The notes under the pieces are model-generated. The model had not been told where the DNA came from and made no database searches. It saw only the letters and a list, made by a program, of their open reading frames with translations. Positions 50,213-58,505 of a DNA stretch of 64,000 nucleotides are shown here, in pieces. Within the stretch, counting starts at the first letter, position 1. The number at the start of each line of letters is the position of its first letter. The DNA comes from Pseudomonas asgharzadehiana. Lineage in GTDB: Bacteria; Pseudomonadota; Gammaproteobacteria; Pseudomonadales; Pseudomonadaceae. The position numbers and the translations under genes were made by a program. The DNA is taken from positions 1,550,001-1,614,000 of the forward strand of contig NZ_CP077079.1 in the NCBI RefSeq assembly GCF_019139815.1. The letters run 5' to 3'.

Positions 50213-50238
50213 CTCAGCTTAATCCCGTATCAAGACAC

Positions 50239-50317
50239 AAGGGGGCTTGCTCCCGATTGTTGAGTGACAGTCAATGGATGCATTGACTGATTCACCGCTA
50301 TCGGGAGCAAGCCCCCT
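50239..50317. repeat. REP pair (inverted) beside the IS110 element
   Basis: AAGGGGGCTTGCTCCCGAT (50239-50257) and its inverse ATCGGGAGCAAGCCCCCT (50300-50317), 42 bases apart, with an inner AGTCAATG...CATTGACT palindrome. It lies 21 bases outside the predicted IS end. The outer TGTGAGAGG on the right side is not matched on the left. Confidence 0.85.
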
Positions 50318-50371
50318 CTCACATTTTTTATGCCTGGCGTTTGTTCGGGTATTTCAAGAAAATCCAGGCAT

Positions 50372-50398
50372 AAAAAAACCCCGCTTTTAAGGGCGGGG
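50372..50398 (-). terminator. Cold-shock gene terminator
   Basis: On the minus strand CCCCGC/GCGGGG is followed by seven T (50372-50378), 25 bases after the csp stop. Textbook intrinsic terminator. Confidence 0.85.
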
Positions 50399-50422
50399 TC
50401 TTTTCGACTAAGTCAGTACAAG

Positions 50423-50632
50423 TTAGATAACTTGAACTTCTTCAGCTTGCATGCCTTTCTGACCGCGGGTAGCGATGAAAGAAACCTGTTGGCCTTCTTT
50501 CAGGCTTTTGAAGCCGTCGGATTGGATAGCTTTGAAGTGAACGAACAGGTCGTCACCGGATTGTGGAGTGATGAAGCCGAAGCCTTTTTCATCGTTGAAC
50601 CACTTAACGGTACCAGTTTGGCGATTAGACAT
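50423..50632 (-). CDS. Cold-shock domain protein (CspA/CapB family)
   Basis: 69 residues. RNP1 (KGFGFITP) and RNP2 (LFVHF) motifs of a single OB-fold cold-shock domain are intact. Such proteins melt RNA structure and act as RNA chaperones, not always cold-induced. AAGGAG is 6 bases before the ATG. The mRNA leader seems to be about 100 bases long, a known feature of temperature-regulated csp genes. Confidence 0.95.
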   Translation of the reverse strand: MSNRQTGTVKWFNDEKGFGFITPQSGDDLFVHFKAIQSDGFKSLKEGQQVSFIATRGQKGMQAEEVQVI

Positions 50633-50743
50633 GGTGTAACTCCTTGAACAAAGTTAACTGCGACTCAGGAAAAGCCCTGGCCGAGACTGAGTGCAAAGAG
50701 CAGGAAAAATTCTTGGAGATGGTTGGATCGAAATTCAACATAT

Positions 50744-50772
50744 CGTGTAGAGATTCTCAGTGACACAAGCAA
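50744..50772 (-). promoter_or_regulatory. Possible csp promoter
   Basis: On the minus strand TTGCTT (50767-50772) and TACACG (50744-50749) are 17 bases apart. The match to consensus is only half in each box. It would give a leader of about 105 bases before the start codon. Confidence 0.4.
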
Positions 50773-50779
50773 CACAGTG

Positions 50780-51021
50780 ACGCCACCTTAACCGTTTTTC
50801 CGGAACGTGCCAATGGTATTTCCGAAGGTTTCTCTAATTTCGTGACTGGCGGTGGTATTTACGGTCGCCGGGCACCGTCGTCCGGGTACCGGCCCCGCGG
50901 GCTGCGGCCTATGCCGGGCAGGGCATTCATCAAGAAAACCCCCACGGCCTTTGAACCCCAACGTCTGCCCCGGTAAGATGCCACACAGAATTTTTCCACC
51001 TCGCTATTCAGGACACCCGCC
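50780..51021. other. Spacer between csp and dcd
   Basis: The 389-base gap between the two divergent genes holds the csp leader, this GC-rich stretch with several short overlapping inverted repeats around GCCGGG/CCGGGTACCGG, and the dcd promoter. I see no coding capacity with a ribosome-binding site, and no tRNA or sRNA signature. Confidence 0.5.
50951..50979 (+). promoter_or_regulatory. dcd promoter (sigma-70 type)
   Basis: TTGAAC (50951-50956) and TAAGAT (50974-50979) with a 17-base spacer. The predicted transcript starts about 35 bases before the dcd ATG. Confidence 0.65.
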
Positions 51022-51588
51022 ATGAGCATCAAATCGGACAAGTGGATTCGCCGCATGGCGCAAGAGCACGGCATGATCGAGCCGTTTGTCGAGCGCCAGA
51101 TTCGTGGCGAAGGCGACGAGCGTGTGATTTCGTACGGGGTTTCCAGCTACGGCTACGATGTGCGTTGCGCCGATGAATTCAAGGTGTTCACCAATATCAA
51201 TTCGGCGATCGTCGATCCGAAAAACTTCGACGAAAAGAGCTTCGTCGACGTCAAGAGTGACGTGTGCATCATCCCGCCAAACTCTTTCGCCCTGGCGCGC
51301 ACTGTGGAGTTCTTCCGTATTCCCCGCGACGTGCTGACCATTTGCCTGGGCAAAAGCACCTACGCGCGCTGCGGCATCATCGTTAACGTGACACCGCTTG
51401 AGCCCGAGTGGGAAGGTCATGTAACCCTGGAGTTCTCCAACACCACCACGCTGCCGGCGAAGATCTACGCCAATGAAGGCGTGGCTCAGATGCTGTTCCT
51501 GCAGTCCGATGAGGCTTGTGAAGTGTCCTACAAAGACCGTGCCGGCAAGTATCAGGGCCAGCGCGGCGTCACCTTGCCGCGCGCTTGA
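51022..51588 (+). CDS. dcd: dCTP deaminase
   Basis: 188 residues. It shows [25 protein letters not shown] at the N-terminus (in part), [11 protein letters not shown], and the catalytic Glu region [17 protein letters not shown]. It deaminates dCTP to dUTP, the main source of dUMP for thymidylate synthesis. An AGGA site precedes the ATG. Confidence 0.96.
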   Translation: MSIKSDKWIRRMAQEHGMIEPFVERQIRGEGDERVISYGVSSYGYDVRCADEFKVFTNINSAIVDPKNFDEKSFVDVKSDVCIIPPNSFALARTVEFFRIPRDVLTICLGKSTYARCGIIVNVTPLEPEWEGHVTLEFSNTTTLPAKIYANEGVAQMLFLQSDEACEVSYKDRAGKYQGQRGVTLPRA

Positions 51589-51695
51589 TCGAAAGGTCCT
51601 ACGCGCAAAGGGAATTAGTCTGCAGAAAGTGACTCTATTGGGTGTACTGCCTCGGCGCGTGTAAAGCGCGCCGAGCCACGCTTGAGGAGTGCCTT

Positions 51696-51893
51696 ATGAA
51701 AATCAACCCGCGAATCAGCGCAGAACTTGCCCGGCTTGAACCCAACCAGATTGGTGTTCTGGCCTGGTCCCTGATGGCCGACCCCACTTATGCGGGCGGC
51801 ATCCCCGGCCAACCCGAGCCGGATTACCCGCAGCCTGCCGAACCTGGTGAGCCGACCCTTCCGGACGAGCCGCCACCCGCGCCTGTTGCCTGA
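51696..51893 (+). CDS. Small proline-rich protein of unknown function
   Basis: About 65 residues. MKINPRISAELARLEPNQIGVLAWSLMADPTYAGG forms a short N-terminal part, and the last 30 residues are Pro/Glu-rich (QPEPDYPQPAEPGEP...PPPAP). The start has TTGAGGAG 7 bases upstream, so translation is likely. No signal peptide or membrane helix. It lies between dcd and the convergent pdeM. I do not recognise a family. Confidence 0.65.
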   Translation: MKINPRISAELARLEPNQIGVLAWSLMADPTYAGGIPGQPEPDYPQPAEPGEPTLPDEPPPAPVA

Positions 51894-51917
51894 TACCTGG
51901 ATGGCCAGTGGGGGCTT

Positions 51918-52568
51918 TCAGTGTACTGGCCAGACCTGCTGGTCGCCGATCACGAAAATTCGGTGATCATCGTCCTGCTCCACCGCGTATCCGCCGGTAA
52001 ACGCTCCAAACGCCGGCAGCAAACTGACCCGCGTACCCAACTGAAAGCACGGCAGGCGCAAACGTTGGTGCCCCTTGCCGCGCAGGCGATACACCGGATG
52101 CACATGCCCCGCCAGCACATGATGGCTGGCATGGGCGTGCGGTTCGTGTTGCAGGGCGAAAGGGCCGAGCAGCAGCGGCTCGGCCACCACCTCGATCCTC
52201 AAGCCGGCAGGTGGATCGCCCGCGCGTTTATCGTGATTGCCGCGGATCAGGGTCATGGGCAGGTCGCGATGGCGCGCCCGCCAGGCATCGAGCGCGCCCA
52301 GGGTGCCGCTGGCATGGGAGCCGGGGCCGTGCAGAAAGTCACCCAGAAAGATCAGCTGTTGGCAGGGATAAGTCGCCAGCAGCCGGTCCAATCGCCGCAA
52401 ATTCTCGGTGGTAGTGCCTTGCGGTACCGGTTGCCCCAGGCTGCGATAGGCAGACGCCTTGCCGAAATGCGCATCGGCGATCAGCAGGCATTGGCGCGCA
52501 GGCCAATACACCGCCTTATCCGCCAGCAGCCAAAGTTCTTCACCCTCAAGCGTCACTGAGCAATGCAT
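51918..52568 (-). CDS. pdeM: Ligase-associated DNA repair phosphoesterase PdeM
   Basis: About 216 residues. The calcineurin-type metallophosphoesterase motifs are LIADAHFGK (D-x-H), LGDFLHG (GD), RGNHDKRAGD (GNHD) and LAGHVHPVYRL (GH-x-H). It is one of four genes known to travel together (exonuclease, ligase, Lhr helicase, phosphoesterase). The ATG at 52568 overlaps the helicase stop by one base, so it is co-translated with lhr. The TTG one codon earlier is less likely. Confidence 0.9.
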   Translation of the reverse strand: MHCSVTLEGEELWLLADKAVYWPARQCLLIADAHFGKASAYRSLGQPVPQGTTTENLRRLDRLLATYPCQQLIFLGDFLHGPGSHASGTLGALDAWRARHRDLPMTLIRGNHDKRAGDPPAGLRIEVVAEPLLLGPFALQHEPHAHASHHVLAGHVHPVYRLRGKGHQRLRLPCFQLGTRVSLLPAFGAFTGGYAVEQDDDHRIFVIGDQQVWPVH

Positions 52569-55048
52569 CAACGTTTCCCGTTATCCGCGACTTTCTCCAG
52601 GTCCTTGACCATCCGCGCGATGCGCTCCGACAGCTTTTCCGAACTCATGCTCTCGCGCATCCGCTCCACCAACAGCGGGAAGGCCAGCGGCGTAGCGCGC
52701 TCGATGACGTGTAAGTCCAGTTTCAGCGCAGACAGACGAGATAAGGTCTCTTCCAGCCGACGAATGTCCAACTCATCACGTAGGACTTCTTCTCCAGCTT
52801 GGGCCAGCAACAGGTTCTGCGGGTCATATTGCTTGAACACTTCAAAGAACAAACCGCTGGACGCCTGCACTTGCCGGGTACTTTTCGGCGCGCCCGGGTA
52901 GCCAGCAAATACCAGCCCGGCAATCCGCGCGATTTCGCGAAAGCGGCGCAAGGCCAGTTCCCCGGCATTCAGGCTGGCCGCCACGTCCGCGAGCAAGTTT
53001 TTCGGGCTGAGCAGCGCGTTGTTCAACACAACCGGCCACTCCACCGCCGTGGCACTCAACAGCTCCAGGCCGTAATCGTTGACCGCAATGGAGAAGGTCA
53101 CCGGTTGCACCTGGCCGACCCGCCACGCCAGCAGGCTTGCCAGCCCCACGTGCACTTGCCGCCCGGCGAACGGGTAGAGGAACAGGTGCCACCCCTCCCG
53201 CGATGTCAACGCTTCGGCCAGCAGATGCTCGCGTGTGGGCAAGCCCGACCAGCGCAACTGCGTTTGCAACAAGGGTTGCACCGCTTGCATCTCCCGGCCT
53301 TCGAAATGCCCGCGCGCCGCCGCTTCGAAGCGCTCTACCACGGCTTGGGCCAGTTCGTTGGAAAGCGGCATCCGCCCGCCATTCCAGCGCGGCACGGCGG
53401 CTTTCTTGACGGTGCTGCGGCGCACATAGGCGGTCATGTTTTCCACGCGCACCAGTTCCAACAAGCGCCCGGCGAACAGGAAGCCATCACCGGGCTTGAG
53501 CCGCGCGATAAAACCTTCTTCGACGCTACCCAGGTTCTTGCCGCCGCCGCCTTTGCTCCAGAACTTCAACTGGATGCTCGCATCGCTGACAATGGTGCCG
53601 ACGCTCATGCGATGGCGCCGCGCCAGTCGTGCGTCGGGGACGCGCCACACGCCGTGCTCATCGGGTTCCACGCGGCGGTAATCCGGATAAGCCGTCAGCG
53701 ACAGGCCGCCATGGCGCACAAACCCCAGGGCCCAGGCCCAATCGGCGTCGGTGAGGTCGCGATAAGCCCAGGCACCGCGCACTTCCTTCAGCAGCGCATC
53801 CGGCGTAAAACCACCCCCCAGCGCCATGCTGACCAAGTGCTGTACGAGCACATCCAGCGGCTTGTAGGGTGATTCGCGGGCTTCGATGCGTCGCGCGGCA
53901 ATCGCGTCCTGGGCTGCCGCCGCTTCCACCAATTCCAGGCTGTGTGTGGGCACCAGCGTCACCCGTGACGGCCGCCCCGGTGCATGGCCGGAGCGCCCCG
54001 CGCGTTGCATCAGGCGCGCCACGCCTTTGGCTGAACCGATCTGCAACACCCGCTCCACCGGCAGTAAATCCACCCCCAAATCCAGGCTGGATGTGCATAC
54101 CACGGCTTTGAGTTGCCCGTCTTTCAAGGCCCGCTCCACCCAGTCACGGGTTTCCCGCGAGAGCGAACCATGGTGCAGGGCGATCACGCCGGCCCAATCC
54201 GGCCGCGCCTCCAATAGCGCCTGGTACCAGATTTCCGACTGTGCCCGGGTATTGGTAAACACCAGACAACTGCGGCTCCCGTCCACCTGCGCCACGACTT
54301 GCGGCAGCATCTTCAAGCCGATATGCCCAGCCCAGGGAAAACGCTCGGCAATCGGTGGCAATAAAGTGTCGACTGTCAGCTGTTTGGCCGTTTGCCCCTG
54401 CACATTGACCCCACCGCCCTGTGGGACTAAGACCTCTAGCGCGTGGGCCTGGTTACCCAGGGTCGCCGAGATCCCCCATACCATCAACCCCGGATGCCAA
54501 CGTCGCAACCGCGCCAATGCCAATTGCAACTGCACGCCACGCTTGTTGCCGATCAATTCATGCCATTCATCCACGACGACCATGCGCAGGTGCGCCAGGC
54601 TCACCTCGCTGTCGGCGCGGGCCAGCATCAGCGTGAGGCTTTCGGGCGTGGTGACCAGTGCGCTCGGCTGGCGACGCGTCTGACGGGCGCGCTCGCTGCT
54701 GCTGGTGTCACCTGTGCGCAGGCCGACGCTCCAGGGAATCTGCAAGGCTTCAAGCGGCGCTTGCAGGGCGCGCGCGGTGTCGGCCGCCAGCGCACGCATC
54801 GGCGTGATCCATAACACCGTCAGCGGTTCGGCGGGTGGCTTGCGTTTACCGGCAACGGGCACGTGGGTGATGGCCAAGCGATTGAGTGCGGCGAACCACA
54901 GCGCATAGGTTTTGCCGGCGCCGGTGCTGGCATGCAGTAACCCGGACTGGCCGTGCTTGACCGCCGCCCACACGTCTTTTTGAAAGGCGAACGGCTTCCA
55001 GCCTTTGGCGGCAAACCATTGCTTGGCGAAGTCGGTGGGTTTTGCCAT
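52568..55048 (-). CDS. lhr: Ligase-associated Lhr-core DEXH helicase
   Basis: 826 residues. The Walker A variant is [11 protein letters not shown] (~40), the Walker B VVDEWHEL, motif III SATLGN, and motif [14 protein letters not shown] winged-helix and Lhr-type C-terminal domain follow. The length is that of the bacterial Lhr-core, a 3'-to-5' ATP-dependent translocase. The normal partner ligase and exonuclease genes are 4.5 kb upstream, beyond the aot operon. It starts 58 bases after aotP, so it may now share that transcript. Confidence 0.92.
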   Translation of the reverse strand: MAKPTDFAKQWFAAKGWKPFAFQKDVWAAVKHGQSGLLHASTGAGKTYALWFAALNRLAITHVPVAGKRKPPAEPLTVLWITPMRALAADTARALQAPLEALQIPWSVGLRTGDTSSSERARQTRRQPSALVTTPESLTLMLARADSEVSLAHLRMVVVDEWHELIGNKRGVQLQLALARLRRWHPGLMVWGISATLGNQAHALEVLVPQGGGVNVQGQTAKQLTVDTLLPPIAERFPWAGHIGLKMLPQVVAQVDGSRSCLVFTNTRAQSEIWYQALLEARPDWAGVIALHHGSLSRETRDWVERALKDGQLKAVVCTSSLDLGVDLLPVERVLQIGSAKGVARLMQRAGRSGHAPGRPSRVTLVPTHSLELVEAAAAQDAIAARRIEARESPYKPLDVLVQHLVSMALGGGFTPDALLKEVRGAWAYRDLTDADWAWALGFVRHGGLSLTAYPDYRRVEPDEHGVWRVPDARLARRHRMSVGTIVSDASIQLKFWSKGGGGKNLGSVEEGFIARLKPGDGFLFAGRLLELVRVENMTAYVRRSTVKKAAVPRWNGGRMPLSNELAQAVVERFEAAARGHFEGREMQAVQPLLQTQLRWSGLPTREHLLAEALTSREGWHLFLYPFAGRQVHVGLASLLAWRVGQVQPVTFSIAVNDYGLELLSATAVEWPVVLNNALLSPKNLLADVAASLNAGELALRRFREIARIAGLVFAGYPGAPKSTRQVQASSGLFFEVFKQYDPQNLLLAQAGEEVLRDELDIRRLEETLSRLSALKLDLHVIERATPLAFPLLVERMRESMSSEKLSERIARMVKDLEKVADNGKR

Positions 55049-55065
55049 ACGGCGGCTGACATTCC

Positions 55066-55091
55066 GGAGGGTCTATTGCCACAGACCCTCC
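55066..55091 (-). terminator. Hairpin between aotP and lhr
   Basis: GGAGGGTCT/AGACCCTCC, a perfect 9-bp stem with an 8-base loop, 15 bases after the aotP stop. No T-run follows in the aotP direction, so read-through into lhr is possible. Confidence 0.45.
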
Positions 55092-55106
55092 AGGCACCGC
55101 AAAGGT

Positions 55107-55871
55107 TTACTTCAAATTGCCACTCAGAAATTGTTGCAGGCGTTCGCTTTTCGGATTACCCAACACGTCTTCCGGCGCCCCTTGCTCCTCCACCAGGCCC
55201 TTATGCAGGAACAGCACCTGGCTCGACACCTTGCGCGCAAAGCTCATCTCGTGGGTGACCATGATCATGGTGCGACCCTCTTCGGCCAGGCCCTGGATCA
55301 CCTTCAGCACTTCACCCACCAGTTCCGGGTCCAGCGCGGAGGTCGGTTCGTCGAACAGCATGACCTCGGGCTCCATCGCCAATGCACGAGCAATGGCCAC
55401 CCGTTGCTGCTGGCCGCCGGAGAGAAACGCCGGGTATTGATCGGCCACTCGCGCCGGCAGGCCGACTTTGTCGAGGTAACGACGGGCACGGTCTTCGGCG
55501 TCCTTCTTGTTGCAGCCCAGCACCCGGCGCGGGGCCATGGTGATGTTTTCCAGCACGCTCATGTGACTCCACAGGTTGAAGTGCTGGAATACCATCGCCA
55601 GTCGCGTGCGCAGGCGCTGCAGCTCGGCTTCGTCGGCCACGCGCATGCCGTGGCGGTCGCTGACCATGCGGATCTGCTGGCCGTCCAGCGTCATGGCGCC
55701 GTCATTGGGGGTTTCCAAAAAGTTGATGCAGCGTAAAAAGGTACTCTTGCCCGATCCGCTGGCGCCGATCAGGCTGATCACGTCACCGGTCTTGGCCTTG
55801 AGCGAGACACCTTTGAGCACCTCATTGTCGCCATAGCTTTTATGCAGGCCTTCAACGGTCAATTTGTACAT
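55107..55871 (-). CDS. aotP: Arginine/ornithine ABC transporter ATPase (AotP-like)
   Basis: About 254 residues. Walker A GASGSGKSTFL, the Q-loop in FQHFNLWSHM, ABC signature LSGGQQQRVAIARALA, Walker B VMLFDEPTSALDP and switch His in VTHEMSFA are all present. The FNLWSHM stretch is typical of the HisP/AotP amino-acid type. The ATG at 55871 (MYKLTVEGLHKSYG) is the family start. It is the last gene of the operon, 13 bases after the deacylase gene. Confidence 0.9.
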   Translation of the reverse strand: MYKLTVEGLHKSYGDNEVLKGVSLKAKTGDVISLIGASGSGKSTFLRCINFLETPNDGAMTLDGQQIRMVSDRHGMRVADEAELQRLRTRLAMVFQHFNLWSHMSVLENITMAPRRVLGCNKKDAEDRARRYLDKVGLPARVADQYPAFLSGGQQQRVAIARALAMEPEVMLFDEPTSALDPELVGEVLKVIQGLAEEGRTMIMVTHEMSFARKVSSQVLFLHKGLVEEQGAPEDVLGNPKSERLQQFLSGNLK

Positions 55872-55884
55872 GGGGCGTGCATCC

Positions 55885-57003
55885 TCAAGGCGAAAGTAGA
55901 TAGCCGCTACGGTAAGCCTGGGTCCCGGCGACATGGCCGATGACCATTCCGGCAGTGGCCATGCGGCGTAGCGAACGGGCGTAAAGCAGGCCTGCGTTCC
56001 GGCAGTGCACGGGCGTTACGCGGTCGGTAATGGGGTCGATGATTTCGGCGATCAGTTGCCCGGCCTCCAGGTATTCACCGGGCAGGGCGCTGAACACCAG
56101 CAAGCCGCCCACCGGCGTGGCCACCGGCTCGACGCCGGCCAGCGGGGTGGCCGGGTAGGGCAGCGCGGGCAGTGGCGCCGGGTCGCCGGTAATGGCGCCG
56201 AAGTGGATCAGGTAGTCGATGATCGCCTGGCAATCGAGGCGGGCCAGGCCGTGGTTCACATCGCCCTGGCCGCGCAGTTCGACGGTCACCGAAAAGCTGC
56301 CCATGGGAATCGGGAAGCGCTCGCCGAAGCGTTGTTGCAACTGCCACCACACCAGGGTGAAACATTCGTCGAAGGACTGCCCACCGGAATCGGTGGCCAG
56401 CAAGTTGGCCTCCGAGCCGATATAGCGCGCCAACGGCTCCACCTGCGGCCAGGCTTCGGGGGTGGTGTACAGGTGGGCCACGGCTTCGAAGTCGCAATGC
56501 AGGTCCAGCACCATGTCGGCCTCGCAGGCCAGGCGTTGCAACACCAAGCGCTGGGACTGCAATTGGGTCGCGGCGTGTTGCTCGGCCAGGGCGGTGCTCA
56601 ATGCCGCGCGGATCAGCCGGGCATTATGTTGCGCATCATCGCCGAGCAATGCCTCGACCCGATCGCCGACGGCTTCGCCGAGGTCGACAAACAGGCGGTT
56701 GAAGTTCTGCCCGCTTTCCAGCTCGTAGCGGCCCAGCGGCGTGTCCATCAGCACCTGTTCCAGGCCCGCCGGGTTGGCGATGGGCACCAGTACGATCTCG
56801 CTCGACAATCGCCCGGCCGCTTCCAGCTCGGCCAGGCGCACCTTCAAGTGCCAGGCCACCAACATGCCCGGCAACTCATCGGCATGCAGCGATGACTGGA
56901 TATAAACCTTGCCTTCGGCCTGGGCAGGGCCGAAGTGGAAGCTGTGAATCTGCCGCGCGGTACCTGGCACCGGCGCGATCAGTTCATGCACCTGATGACG
57001 CAT
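55885..57003 (-). CDS. Succinylglutamate desuccinylase/aspartoacylase-family protein within the aot operon
   Basis: 372 residues, M14-like zinc deacylase. The expected first zinc pair H-x-x-E is seen in SSLHADELPG, the later His in DLHCDFEAVAHLY, and a substrate-site stretch ESGQNFNRLF. A C-terminal beta-rich domain follows (VGGLLVFSALPGEYLEAGQLIAEI), as in aspartoacylase-like proteins. Its position between aotM and aotP matches PA0891 of P. aeruginosa. It might trim an acylated arginine or ornithine taken up by the transporter; this is inference. It starts 10 bases before aotM's stop ends. Confidence 0.8.
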   Translation of the reverse strand: MRHQVHELIAPVPGTARQIHSFHFGPAQAEGKVYIQSSLHADELPGMLVAWHLKVRLAELEAAGRLSSEIVLVPIANPAGLEQVLMDTPLGRYELESGQNFNRLFVDLGEAVGDRVEALLGDDAQHNARLIRAALSTALAEQHAATQLQSQRLVLQRLACEADMVLDLHCDFEAVAHLYTTPEAWPQVEPLARYIGSEANLLATDSGGQSFDECFTLVWWQLQQRFGERFPIPMGSFSVTVELRGQGDVNHGLARLDCQAIIDYLIHFGAITGDPAPLPALPYPATPLAGVEPVATPVGGLLVFSALPGEYLEAGQLIAEIIDPITDRVTPVHCRNAGLLYARSLRRMATAGMVIGHVAGTQAYRSGYLLSP

Positions 57004-57012
57004 AGGATCTCC

Positions 57013-57723
57013 TTAGTGGCTCGGCCCGAGGAAGGCCAGCCAGCGCCGCTCCGCCAGCCGAAACAGGCCGACCAGGGCGAAGGTCACGGCCAGGTAGATC
57101 AGCGCCGCGATGCCGAACGATTGAAAGGTCATGAAGGTGGCCGAGTTGGCGTCCCGCGCGACTTTGAGAATGTCCGGGATCGTCGCGGTAAACGCCACGG
57201 TGGTCGAATGCAGCATCAGGATCACTTCGTTACTGTAGTAAGGCAACGAGCGGCGCAGGGCCGAGGGCATGATCACGTAGGCGTACAGCTTCCAGCCGCT
57301 AAGGCCGTAGGCTTTGGCCGCCTCGACTTCGCCGTGGGCCATGCTGCGGATTGCCCCGGCGAAAATCTCCGTGGTATAGGCGCAGGTGTTGAGGGCGAAC
57401 GCCAGGATCGTGCAGTTCATCGCATCGCGAAAGAACGCATCCAGCACCGGTTGGGCGCGCACGGCGGCGATGCTGTAGATGCCGGTGTAGCAAATCAGCA
57501 GCTGTATATAGAGGGGCGTGCCGCGAAACAGGTAGGTATAGAACTGCACCGGCCAACGCACCAGCCGCTTGTGCGACACGCGGGCAATGGACAACGGGAT
57601 CGACACCAGAAAGCCGATCACCAGCGCGGCGCTGAGCAACCACAGGGTCATGGCCAGGCCGGTGATGTGTTGGCCGTCGCTATAAAGGAACGGGCGCCAG
57701 TATTCCTGCAAGAGTTCGATCAT
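57013..57723 (-). CDS. aotM: Arginine/ornithine ABC transporter permease (AotM-like)
   Basis: 236 residues with five hydrophobic segments of the HisM/GlnP type. The EAA loop contacting the ATPase is EVEAAKAYGLSGWKLYAYVIMPSALRR (in shortened form EAAKAYGLSGW). TPLYIQLLICYTGIY is typical of the family. It overlaps aotQ by 4 bases. Confidence 0.88.
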   Translation of the reverse strand: MIELLQEYWRPFLYSDGQHITGLAMTLWLLSAALVIGFLVSIPLSIARVSHKRLVRWPVQFYTYLFRGTPLYIQLLICYTGIYSIAAVRAQPVLDAFFRDAMNCTILAFALNTCAYTTEIFAGAIRSMAHGEVEAAKAYGLSGWKLYAYVIMPSALRRSLPYYSNEVILMLHSTTVAFTATIPDILKVARDANSATFMTFQSFGIAALIYLAVTFALVGLFRLAERRWLAFLGPSH

Positions 57724-58448
57724 CGCACGGCCTCCCGGGCGCCCGCGGAGTAGCGGCGTTCAAGACGGCGCAAGACAAAGTTGGAGGCGCTCGTGATCAG
57801 CAAGTAGATCAGCGCGGCGAGGACCAGGAAATAGAACAGCTGATAGGTGCTTTTGCCCGCGTCCTGGGCGGCTTTGACCAGGTCGGCCAGGCCGATGATC
57901 GACACCAGCGCGGTGGCCTTGAGCATCACCATCCAGTTATTGCCGATGCCGGGCAGGGCAAAGCGCATCATCTGTGGGAAGGTCACATAGCGAAACCGCT
58001 GGCCGCGCTTGAGGCCATACGCGGTGGCGGCTTCCAACTGACCACGGGGGACGGCCAGGATCGCGCCGCGAAACGTCTCGGTGAAATAGGCACCATAGAT
58101 GAAGCCCAGGGTGATGACCCCGGCGCTGAATGGGTCGATCTCGATGTATTCCCATTCCATAAAGTCGGTAAGACCGGTGAGCCAGGTTTGCAGGCTGTAG
58201 AAAATCAGCAGCATCAGCACCAGGTCGGGCACCCCGCGAATCAGCGTGGTGTAGAGCTGGGCGGGAATGCGCAGGAAGGGCAGGCTGGACAGTTTGGCGC
58301 TGGCGCCGAGCAGGCCCAGCAATACGCTGACGGCCAGGGACAGCACCGACAACTTAAGGGTCATCCAGGTGCCTTGCAGCAACAGCGGGCCGAAACCCTT
58401 CAAGCTGAACGCGCTCAGCCCGAGGGTTTGCAACAGATCTTCGAACAT
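57720..58448 (-). CDS. aotQ: Arginine/ornithine ABC transporter permease (AotQ-like)
   Basis: 242 residues with about five membrane helices, the HisQ-type partner of AotM. The EAA loop is GQLEAATAYGLKRGQRF and the N-terminal motif LLQGTWMTLKLSVLS. The pair forms the inner-membrane channel. A strong terminator-like hairpin precedes it, so the permeases should be made at a lower level than AotJ. Confidence 0.88.
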   Translation of the reverse strand: MFEDLLQTLGLSAFSLKGFGPLLLQGTWMTLKLSVLSLAVSVLLGLLGASAKLSSLPFLRIPAQLYTTLIRGVPDLVLMLLIFYSLQTWLTGLTDFMEWEYIEIDPFSAGVITLGFIYGAYFTETFRGAILAVPRGQLEAATAYGLKRGQRFRYVTFPQMMRFALPGIGNNWMVMLKATALVSIIGLADLVKAAQDAGKSTYQLFYFLVLAALIYLLITSASNFVLRRLERRYSAGAREAVR

Positions 58449-58468
58449 AAATCAGGACCTATGGCGAT

Positions 58469-58497
58469 AAAAAAGCGCCCCTCCAGAGGAGGGGCGC
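58469..58497 (-). terminator. aotJ-aotQ intercistronic terminator/attenuator
   Basis: On the minus strand GCGCCCCTCC/GGAGGGGCGC, a 10-bp perfect GC-rich stem with a 3-base loop, is followed by six T (58469-58474). It lies 8 bases after the aotJ stop and should cut off most transcripts before the permease genes. Confidence 0.8.
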
Positions 58498-58505
58498 CCC
58501 GGGCA

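Larger units (their letters stand above)
49059..50217 (-). mobile_element. IS110-family insertion sequence (predicted ends)
   Basis: About 1.16 kb. The ends are inferred, not proven. Read in the transposase direction, both junctions carry AAGCT with the CT core expected for IS110 elements: ...GATTAAG-CT-GAGAGTG at the transposase 5' side (50216-50217) and ...TTGAAG-CT-GTGGGAGC at its 3' side (49057-49058). Removing the element would restore a REP-type site GATTAAG-CT-GTGGGAGC. There are no terminal inverted repeats, which is normal for this family. Confidence 0.6.

Noticed and set aside
50859-51074. 71-residue minus-strand frame overlapping the dcd start
   Set aside because: It overlaps the dcd promoter and start codon, has no ribosome-binding site, and its sequence is GC-rich low-complexity.
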